Shown: piece after piece, positions 58,650 through 64,000 of the stretch
How positions within the stretch are numbered: the stretch's first letter is position 1
Layout of the letters: each line of letters opens with the position of its first letter
Source of the DNA: Ectothiorhodospira magna
GTDB taxonomy: Bacteria; Pseudomonadota; Gammaproteobacteria; Ectothiorhodospirales; Ectothiorhodospiraceae
Direction of reading: 5' to 3'
Assembly (NCBI RefSeq): GCF_900110965.1
Contig: NZ_FOFO01000011.1
Coordinates: 30,444 to 94,443 of the forward strand
DNA: 64,000 nt
Translations under genes and position numbers: made by a program
The notes under the pieces: generated by a model
What the model was told of the DNA's origin: nothing
What the model saw: only the letters and a program-made list of their open reading frames with translations
The model's database searches: none

Positions 58650-59740
58650 GCACGGTGGCTTCCCAAATCCCCGCCACCGGGACCCTCTCGGCGCCCGGCT
58701 CCCGCGCGGCCCGTGCCCGCTGGGTGGTGATCGCCCTGATACCGGCGGTCCTCGCCGCCGCTCTGCTGGGACTGACCACCGGCGCGGTGGAGGTGAGTCC
58801 GGCGGAAGTCCTGTGGGTATTGACCGGACACCTGGATGACCCGTTCCTGCGGGAAGTCATTCTCAACCTGCGCCTGCCCCGGGTGCTGGTGGCCATCACC
58901 GTGGGTGCCGCCCTGGCCGTGAGCGGGGTGGCCCTGCAGGGCCTGTTCAGGAACCCGCTGGCCGACCCGGGCCTGATCGGCGTATCCGCCGGCGCGGCCC
59001 TGGGGGCGGTCAGCGTGATCGTGCTGGGCACCACCGTGCTGGCCCCCCTGGTCATGGCCCTGGGCGTGTTCACCCTGCCGCTGGCGGCGTTTGCCGGTGG
59101 TCTGGGGACCACCTGGCTGGTCTACCGGCTGGCCAGTCACGGCGGGCATACCTCGGTGGCCACCCTGCTGCTGGGCGGGATCGCCATCAATGCCATTGCC
59201 GGCGCCGCCACCGGCATGCTGGTGTACATGGCCGACGACCAGCAACTGCGTACCCTCACCTTCTGGAACATGGGTTCGCTGGCTCACGCCGGCTGGACCC
59301 TGTGGGCCGTCAGCGCGGGACTGGTCCTGCTGGCCCTGGCCTGCATGCCCCTGGTGGCCCGTGCCCTCAACGGCCTCATGCTGGGGGAGTCCGTGGCCAC
59401 CCATCTGGGCTTTCCCGTGCACCGGATCAAGACCCTGGTGGTGGTCATGGCCGCCCTGGCGGTGGGTGCCTCCGTGGCCATTGCCGGCATCATCGGATTC
59501 GTCGGGCTGGTGGTGCCCCATCTGCTGCGCCTGACCATCGGCCCGGACCACCGTTATCTGCTGCCGGCCTCGGCCCTGGGGGGCGCCCTGCTGCTCCTGC
59601 TGGCCGATGCCCTCGCCCGCATCATCGTCGCCCCCGCGGAGCTGCCCATCGGGCTGCTCACATCCCTGCTGGGGGGACCATTTTTCCTCTGGCTGCTGCT
59701 GCGGCAAAAAGGGAGGTTCGGGTCAACTACCCCCGACTGA
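58646..59740 (+). CDS. hmuU: Heme ABC transporter permease, 3' end rewritten by an IscB element
   Basis: A 364-residue FecCD/BtuC-type permease with about nine to ten helices and the family segments LRLPRVLVAITVGAALAVSGVALQGLFRNPLADPGLIGVSAGA, GFVGLVVPHLLR and GELPIGLLTSLLGGPFF (here AELPIGLL). It overlaps hmuT by ATGA. The last residues (after RQKGRF) come from the left end of the inserted IscB element, and the stop lies inside the element's first RNA hairpin. The core fold is intact, so function is probably kept. Joining 59720 to 61396 would give ...RQKGRFER and a stop overlapping the hmuV start. Confidence 0.92.
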   Translation: MSTVASQIPATGTLSAPGSRAARARWVVIALIPAVLAAALLGLTTGAVEVSPAEVLWVLTGHLDDPFLREVILNLRLPRVLVAITVGAALAVSGVALQGLFRNPLADPGLIGVSAGAALGAVSVIVLGTTVLAPLVMALGVFTLPLAAFAGGLGTTWLVYRLASHGGHTSVATLLLGGIAINAIAGAATGMLVYMADDQQLRTLTFWNMGSLAHAGWTLWAVSAGLVLLALACMPLVARALNGLMLGESVATHLGFPVHRIKTLVVVMAALAVGASVAIAGIIGFVGLVVPHLLRLTIGPDHRYLLPASALGGALLLLLADALARIIVAPAELPIGLLTSLLGGPFFLWLLLRQKGRFGSTTPD

Positions 59741-59995
59741 AGTCGGGGGCTTGTGAGAGCAAGCCGGGTTGACCAGGGAAAGCGGTGAAAGTCCGCTACG
59801 TTTGCAACAGGTCGTCAAGACCCACCGGCGGATGCTGCCTCAGTCCGCCGCTCTGGAAGGTTGGGATCATGCTGGCGAAAGGTAAAGCGCCGAAGGTTCC
59901 AGCCGCCGCGTCAGCAGGAGCCGGTTGCAGACATTCCCGAGGGGAGATGGGGCGCAAGCCCCACGTCACTGGACTCGTAAGGGTTCTATTTTAGG
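59721..59995 (+). ncRNA. HEARO/omega RNA of IscB
   Basis: The 5' part folds as an outer stem GGTCAAC/GTTGACC (59721-59727 with 59768-59774) enclosing two hairpins (CCCCCGAC-TGAA-GTCGGGGG and GCTTG-TGAGAG-CAAGC). Further stems are AGCGG/CCGCT, GGCGGA/TCCGCC, CTGGAA/TTCCAG and TGGGGC-GCAA-GCCCCA. The RNA ends at the iscB ribosome site. In known IscB systems this RNA binds IscB and its 5' guide is copied from DNA just upstream of the element; here that would be the last bases of hmuU (about 59705-59720). Confidence 0.85.
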
Positions 59996-60004
59996 AGGTT
60001 TGAA

Positions 60005-61336
60005 ATGGCGGTTTTGGTACTGGACAAGAGGAAAAAGCCCCTGATGCCCTGCTCGGAGAAGCGGGCACGATTGCTGCTGGAGCGGGGCCGGGCCGTGGTC
60101 CATCGGATGCGTCCATTCACCATCCGGCTCAAGGACCGCACGGTGGAAGAATCTGTGCTGCAGCCCATCCAGATCAAGATTGACCCCGGCAGCAAGACCA
60201 CCGGAGTCACGGTGATCCGGGAGGATGATACCGACCCGGAGCAACAACAGGTGTTGATGCTGATGGAGATCGAACACCGGGGCCAACAGATCAAGGATAC
60301 GCTGATCCAGCGCCGGGCCTTTCGTCGGCGGCGGCGGGGACAGTTGCGCCACCGGGCGCCCCGATTCCACAACCGGACTCGGCCACGGGGCTGGCTGGCC
60401 CCCAGCCTGCAACATCGCGTGGACACCACGATGACCTGGGTGAACCGATTGTGCCGACTGGCCCCGGTGACGGGGATCACCATGGAGCGGGTTCGGTTTG
60501 ATATGCAGGCGATGGACAATCCAGAAATCAGCGGCGTTGAATACCAACAGGGGACATTGCACGGTTATGAAGTACAGGAATACCTGCTGGAGAAGTGGCA
60601 ACGGTGCTGCGCCTATTGCGGCGCCAGGAAAGTGCCCCTGGAGATCGACCATATTCACCCCAAAAGCCGGGGCGGCTCGGATCGGGTCAGCAATCTGACC
60701 CTGGCTTGTCGTGGCTGCAATCAGGCCAAAGGCAATCAGCCCGTGGACGTGTTTCTGGCCGATGATCCCAAGCGCCTGCAACGGATCAAGGCCCAGGCCA
60801 AGCCCCCCCTCAAAGATGCCGCCGCCGTCAACAGCACCCGCTGGGCACTGTTCCGACAGCTTCAGGCCACGGGCCTGCCGGTGATCACCAGTAGCGGTGG
60901 CCGCACCAAATACAATCGACAGCGATTGGGTATTCCCAAGACCCACGCCCTGGATGCAGCCTGTGTCGGGCCAGTCACCGCCGTCACCCACTGGAACGTG
61001 CCCACCTTGACGGTACGAGCCATGGGCCGGGGCAGTTATCAGCGCACCCGGCTCAACCGCTTTGGCTTTCCCCGTGGCTACCTGATGCGGCAAAAACAGG
61101 TAAAAGGCTTTCAGACCGGAGACTTGGTGCAGGCCAACGTGCCGACCGGTAAAAAGGCCGGCACCTATCAGGGCCGGGTGGCCATTCGCGCCACCGGCAG
61201 TTTCAATATCCAGACCCAAGAGGGTGTGGTTCAGGGAATTTCACATCGCCATTGCCGCCTGCTGCAAAGAGCTGATGGCTATGGCTATGCTTTTCAACCC
61301 AAACCGATAAAGGAGGACGCGACCAGGGCCGCGTGA
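60005..61336 (+). CDS. iscB: RNA-guided nuclease IscB
   Basis: A 443-residue ancestor-type relative of Cas9. Domains in order: PLMP domain (VLDKRKKPLMPCSEKRARLLLERGRAVV), RuvC-I with the catalytic aspartate (IKIDPGSKTTGVTV, near 60), an arginine-rich bridge helix (RRAFRRRRRGQLRHR), RuvC-II glutamate (GITMERVRF), and HNH (CAYCGARKVPLEIDHIHPKSRGG, then CRGCNQAKGN) with catalytic histidine and zinc-type cysteines. RuvC-III (THALDAACVG) and a C-terminal P1/TAM-interacting part follow. All catalytic residues appear present, so it should be active. TAGGAGG precedes the ATG. The HEARO RNA lies directly upstream. Confidence 0.96.
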   Translation: MAVLVLDKRKKPLMPCSEKRARLLLERGRAVVHRMRPFTIRLKDRTVEESVLQPIQIKIDPGSKTTGVTVIREDDTDPEQQQVLMLMEIEHRGQQIKDTLIQRRAFRRRRRGQLRHRAPRFHNRTRPRGWLAPSLQHRVDTTMTWVNRLCRLAPVTGITMERVRFDMQAMDNPEISGVEYQQGTLHGYEVQEYLLEKWQRCCAYCGARKVPLEIDHIHPKSRGGSDRVSNLTLACRGCNQAKGNQPVDVFLADDPKRLQRIKAQAKPPLKDAAAVNSTRWALFRQLQATGLPVITSSGGRTKYNRQRLGIPKTHALDAACVGPVTAVTHWNVPTLTVRAMGRGSYQRTRLNRFGFPRGYLMRQKQVKGFQTGDLVQANVPTGKKAGTYQGRVAIRATGSFNIQTQEGVVQGISHRHCRLLQRADGYGYAFQPKPIKEDATRAA

Positions 61337-61339
61337 TCG

Positions 61340-61395
61340 TGCTGCGCACGATGCGCTATCCCTCCCCGCCCTGAAGGACGGGGTTTCTCGCGCAA
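61340..61395 (+). other. IscB element right end with two hairpins
   Basis: ATCGTGC-TGC-GCACGAT follows the iscB stop, and 61364-61395 is the right-end hairpin with a TGAA loop followed by TTTCTCGCGCAA. Such imperfect hairpins are bound by Y1 transposases. The stem plus short T run could also lower transcription into hmuV. Confidence 0.75.
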
Positions 61396-61399
61396 AACG

Positions 61400-62227
61400 A
61401 TGAACACACAGGCCCTGGCAAAAGTGTCCAATCTGGTGGTGGAACGAGGGGGGCGGCGCCTGCTGGATCAGGCCGGACTGGAGATCCGCCCGGGCAGCGT
61501 GCATGTGCTGGTAGGCCCCAACGGTGCCGGCAAGAGCACCTTGCTGTCGGTGATGGCCGGTGATCTGCGGCCCAGCAGCGGCGAGGTCACCTGGTGCGGA
61601 CAGACACTGGACCAATGGTGTCCCCATGCCCTGGCCCGCTGCCGGGCGGTACTGCCCCAGGACACCGTGGTCACGTTCCCGCTCACCGCCTGGGAAGTGG
61701 CGGAGATGGGGCGGCTGCCCCATCGCACTCCGGAACGGGACGCCAGAATCGTCCGCGAGGCCCTGGACCGGGCCGGCGTATGGCACCTGTCGGGCCGGGA
61801 CTACCGCAGTCTTTCCGGCGGGGAACGCCAGCGGGTGCAGATGGCCCGGGTGCTGGCCCAGGTTCACGACACGGGACCGGACCAACCGGGCCTGCTGTTG
61901 CTGGACGAACCCACTTCGGCCCTGGACGTCAGGCATCAGCTGCGGCTCATGGAACTGCTGCGGGTGGACGCCGCCCGGGGTCGAACCATCCTGGTGGTGC
62001 TGCACGACCTGAATCTGGCCGCCGCCTACGCGGACCATATCACCGTGCTCAAGGACGGTAAGGTGGTGGCCAGCGGCACGCCGGCCCAGGTCATGCGCGC
62101 CGAAACCATCACCCACGCATGGGGCGTGGAATGCCTGGTGGAAAGGGACAGTCTCACCGGATGCCCCTGGGTCCGCATGCGCTACGGCCTGGGTCGCGCC
62201 ACCGCTCACCGGGAGCATGCCGCATGA
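61400..62227 (+). CDS. hmuV: Heme ABC transporter ATP-binding protein
   Basis: A 275-residue ABC ATPase with Walker A GPNGAGKSTLLS, Q-loop CRAVLPQDTVVTFPLTAWEVAEMG (HmuV-like), signature LSGGERQRVQMARVLAQV, Walker B LLLLDEPTSALDV and the switch histidine in VVLHDLNLAAAYAD. The ATG at 61400 lies 4 bp after the IscB element and has no strong ribosome site of its own, which fits former coupling to hmuU. It must now be read through the 1.67-kb element or from a promoter in it. It overlaps hutW by ATGA. Confidence 0.94.
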   Translation: MNTQALAKVSNLVVERGGRRLLDQAGLEIRPGSVHVLVGPNGAGKSTLLSVMAGDLRPSSGEVTWCGQTLDQWCPHALARCRAVLPQDTVVTFPLTAWEVAEMGRLPHRTPERDARIVREALDRAGVWHLSGRDYRSLSGGERQRVQMARVLAQVHDTGPDQPGLLLLDEPTSALDVRHQLRLMELLRVDAARGRTILVVLHDLNLAAAYADHITVLKDGKVVASGTPAQVMRAETITHAWGVECLVERDSLTGCPWVRMRYGLGRATAHREHAA

Positions 62228-63534
62228 CACCCATCGCCACCGACATGCCCGACCTGTCCATGCCTGCCTTCAGCGAGGATCTGCCCTACCCCCGGCGCAA
62301 GCGCAGCCATCATGACGCCATCATGCCGCTGCAGCCCCTGTGCGAGGGCACCGCGACCCTGGGCGATCACCTGCTGAACCGGACGGCGGACTCGCGCCCC
62401 AGGGCCATTTACCTGCACATCCCGTTCTGTCGCCGGATCTGTCATTTCTGCAACATGCGCCGGATGAAGGGCAGCCCCGAGTCCCGCTATGCCGATCTGC
62501 TGATCCGGGAAATGGAAGCCGTCACCAGAATTCCCTATGTCCGGGACGGCATCTATGGCGCCGTGTATTTCGGTGGCGGCACCCCCAGCACCCTGTCCAC
62601 CCCCGACCTGCAGCGGATCCTGCGGGCACTCAAGGCCCATTTTCACTTGACGGATGACGTGGAAATCACCCTGGAGAGCAGCCTCTCCGATCTGGATGAG
62701 GACAAGTTGCGGGCGATCATGGCGGAAGGCGTCAATCGGGTGAGCCTGGGCGTGCAGACCTTTCATGACCGGGGCCGGCAACTGCTGGGCCGACTGGGAG
62801 AGGGTGCCTGGGCCAGGGACCATGTGCGCCGACTTCGCGCCCTGGGGCTGGACAATCTGGGCATGGATCTGATCTATCACTATCCCCTGCAAAGTGACGG
62901 GGAGCTGGCGCTTGATCTTGATGCCATCGCCGAGCTGGATCTGGCGGGTTTTTCCCTGTATTCCCTGATGATCCGGGAAAAGAGCCACCTGGCCCGGGAA
63001 TACATGACCCACGCGGATCAGACACCCCAGACCCTGGCCCGGGAATGGCAACTGTTCTCACGGATTCTGGAAGCCGGTCAACGGCAGGGATTCGAAATTC
63101 TGGAACTGACCAAAATGGTCAGGCCCGACAGGGACCGTTACCGCTACGTGGCATTGCGCTACCAGGGCGGCGACACCCTGCCCCTGGGGGCCGGTGCCGG
63201 CGGGCGACTGGCCGGCATGATGCTCATGAACCCCTTGTCCCTGGAGGCTTATGCCCGGAGTCTGGAGAAGATCACCGACCGCGAGGGCATGACCACCCGT
63301 CCGCCCTACGATGCCCTGTACCGCTTTATTGGCGCCATCCAGTTCGGACGGGTGGAACTGGAGCGGTTGCCGGAGCCGGCACGGGACCCGGTCAGGCGGC
63401 GTTGCCGACAACTGGTGGAGCGACATCTGCTGACCCCCGTCGGCGAGGATCGTCATATCCTGACCCCCAAAGGCGTGTTCTGGGGCAATAATCTGGCGGC
63501 GGAACTGGCGGGTTGCGCCATGGAGCAGCGGTGA
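62224..63534 (+). CDS. hutW: Radical-SAM heme-degrading enzyme HutW/ChuW (anaerobilin synthase)
   Basis: A 436-residue HemN-like radical SAM protein of the HutW/ChuW branch, which opens the heme ring without oxygen, releasing iron and a linear tetrapyrrole. The cluster motif is FCRRICHFCNMRR (Cx3Cx2C). Other family segments are AVYFGGGTPSTLSTPDLQRIL, ITLESSLSDLDEDKLRAI, NRVSLGVQTF and GMDLIYHYPLQ. The N-terminal RKRSHHDAIMPLQP extension is typical of HutW, not of HemN. The ATG at 62224 overlaps the hmuV stop. A TnpB element begins right after the stop. Confidence 0.93.
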   Translation: MTPIATDMPDLSMPAFSEDLPYPRRKRSHHDAIMPLQPLCEGTATLGDHLLNRTADSRPRAIYLHIPFCRRICHFCNMRRMKGSPESRYADLLIREMEAVTRIPYVRDGIYGAVYFGGGTPSTLSTPDLQRILRALKAHFHLTDDVEITLESSLSDLDEDKLRAIMAEGVNRVSLGVQTFHDRGRQLLGRLGEGAWARDHVRRLRALGLDNLGMDLIYHYPLQSDGELALDLDAIAELDLAGFSLYSLMIREKSHLAREYMTHADQTPQTLAREWQLFSRILEAGQRQGFEILELTKMVRPDRDRYRYVALRYQGGDTLPLGAGAGGRLAGMMLMNPLSLEAYARSLEKITDREGMTTRPPYDALYRFIGAIQFGRVELERLPEPARDPVRRRCRQLVERHLLTPVGEDRHILTPKGVFWGNNLAAELAGCAMEQR

Positions 63535-63584
63535 CTGCTCCCCGCCCTAAGCGCTGACGCGCCACGGGCGAGGCTTCCCACTTC
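63535..63584 (-). ncRNA. Right end/reRNA part of the TnpB element
   Basis: On the minus strand the sequence after the tnpB stop folds as CCTCGCCC paired with GGGCGGGG, with a G-U wobble that would be a C-A mismatch in plus-strand RNA. An inner GCGC-GTCA-GCGC hairpin lies in the loop. In characterised systems TnpB's reRNA overlaps the tnpB 3' end and continues into flanking DNA as the guide. Here the flank is the antisense of the hutW 3' end. Confidence 0.6.
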
Positions 63585-64000
63585 TCAGGCAGCAGCCGGC
63601 GATGTGCCGGACTTACGCAAGCCTCCATGGGCAGAGACGGACAGCCCTTCCGCCTTCAGCTTTACTATGCCTTGATGCTTGATGTTCAGCGCCGCGTTGA
63701 TATCCCGGTCATGCTGTGTGTGGCAGGTCGGGCATTCCCACGACCGGACGTTCAACGGCATGGCGTCCCTCTTGTGCTGGCAGACATGGCAGGTTTTGGA
63801 GCTGGCAAACCACGGGTCGATCTTGACCAGATGCTTGCCCTGCTCCCTGGCCTTGTAGTCCAGCTTGGTGGTCAAGGCATACCAGGACGCATCGCCGATG
63901 TGCTTGGCGAGTCTGGCGTTTTTCATCATGTTGCCGACCTTCAGCGTCTCGACGATCACCGCTTGGTTGTCGTCAACGATCTGTCGAGAGAGCTTGTGCT
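63585..64000 (-). CDS. tnpB: RNA-guided nuclease TnpB, C-terminal part (5' end beyond the window)
   Basis: About 138 C-terminal residues, open to the window edge. Visible are RuvC-II with glutamate (QAVIVETLKVGNMMKN), the TnpB core LAKHIGDASWYALTTKLDYKAREQGKHLVKIDPWFASSKTC, a four-cysteine zinc finger (CHVCQHKRDAMPLNVRSWECPTC) and RuvC-III with the catalytic aspartate (DRDINAALNI). It is in opposite orientation to iscB. Whether a tnpA lies beyond the window is unknown. An ATG at 63959 could look like a start, but conserved sequence continues upstream. Confidence 0.93.
   Translation of the reverse strand, partial: HKLSRQIVDDNQAVIVETLKVGNMMKNARLAKHIGDASWYALTTKLDYKAREQGKHLVKIDPWFASSKTCHVCQHKRDAMPLNVRSWECPTCHTQHDRDINAALNIKHQGIVKLKAEGLSVSAHGGLRKSGTSPAAA

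Larger units (their letters stand above)
59721..61395 (+). mobile_element. IscB element (IS200/IS605-like, no transposase) inserted between hmuU and hmuV
   Basis: The left part is a HEARO/omega RNA, followed by iscB, and the right end carries a hairpin CCCCGCCC-TGAA-GGACGGGG and TTTCTCGCGCAA. The right end is shared with the solo copy at 35412-35443 up to GCGCAA. The left end starts with a hairpin having the same TGAA loop (CCCCCGAC-TGAA-GTCGGGGG). There is no tnpA inside, so mobilisation would need a transposase in trans. Removing 59721-61395 restores an ATGA overlap between hmuU and hmuV. Boundaries are inferred and could shift slightly. Confidence 0.85.

Noticed and set aside
59774..59940. 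A cobalamin-riboswitch look-alike (GGGAAAGCGGTGAAAGTCC, later GTCAGCAGGAGCCGG) near a BtuC-like permease
   Set aside because: It lies inside the HEARO/omega RNA directly before iscB, the order of stems is that of HEARO, and the spacing and B12-box match are poor. The transporter context is heme (HutX, HutW, Fur boxes).
60005..61336. IscB considered as a small Cas9
   Set aside because: It is 443 residues, has a PLMP domain and no recognition lobe, and there is no CRISPR array or cas1/cas2 nearby.
58646..62227. Annotation of the transporter as vitamin B12 (btuFCD)
   Set aside because: Fold is shared, but the receptor has the heme FRAP/NPDL box with histidine, and neighbours are heme genes under Fur-like boxes; there is no B12 riboswitch ahead of the receptor.

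Overview
The window looks like a high-GC chromosomal segment from an anoxygenic phototrophic gammaproteobacterium, most likely a purple sulfur bacterium of the Ectothiorhodospiraceae/Chromatiales type. The reasons are a bacteriochlorophyll/reaction-centre gene cluster with the proteobacterial order, a gammaproteobacterial ubiG-mupP pair, acnD-prpF, an exported DsrE-like protein, and anaerobic heme-degradation genes. The genus cannot be resolved from sequence alone.

Layout. (1) 1-9.0 kb is housekeeping: a partial gyrA, an outer-membrane barrel protein, divergent mtnA and mtaD (methylthioadenosine salvage), ubiG-mupP and a membrane-bound alpha/beta hydrolase. (2) 9.0-23.7 kb is a photosynthesis gene cluster in two divergent arms. 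The left arm is aerR-ppsR-bchG-bchP-orf87. The right arm is bchF-bchN-bchB-bchM-lhaA-puhA-puhB-puhC-puhE-bchJ. A perfect PpsR palindrome overlaps the -35 box between the arms. bchH and bchL, usually found between bchB and bchM, are missing from that place. (3) 23.7-33.8 kb holds a large PAS/GAF/GGDEF/EAL protein, then glycogen genes: glgC, a GH57 glycosidase and malQ on one strand, with divergent glgB on the other. (4) 33.8-37.0 kb has a tRNA-Ala(CGC), a protein with 50 tandem Glu-Pro units, a solo IS200/IS605-type end, and rfbA-rfbC. (5) 37.0-50.0 kb is signalling and stress: a hybrid kinase overlapping a DUF2325-like protein, ahpC-ahpF, an exported DsrE-like protein, a second hybrid kinase and a diguanylate cyclase with a LOV-like PAS that lacks the photoactive cysteine. 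(6) 50.2-54.1 kb is acnD-prpF. (7) 54.2-63.5 kb is a Fur-boxed heme locus: hutX-chuY, a TonB-dependent receptor, the hmuTUV transporter, and the radical-SAM heme-degrading hutW/chuW. (8) An IscB element with its HEARO/omega RNA sits between hmuU and hmuV. A TnpB element, cut by the window end, sits against the 3' end of hutW.

How it works together. aerR and ppsR should couple redox, light and B12 status to pigment synthesis. bchFNBM, bchG, bchP and bchJ make bacteriochlorophyll. lhaA and the puh genes build and assemble the reaction centre. The heme locus would import heme and open it without oxygen (HutW), carry it (HutX) and reduce the product (ChuY), which suits an anaerobic lifestyle.

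The most unusual feature is that two RNA-guided transposon nucleases (IscB and TnpB) bracket hmuV-hutW. By the known rule that their guides come from the flanking DNA, their guides should be the 3' ends of hmuU and hutW. Removing 59721-61395 in silico restores an ATGA stop/start overlap between hmuU and hmuV, as at the other tightly coupled heme junctions, which supports those element boundaries.
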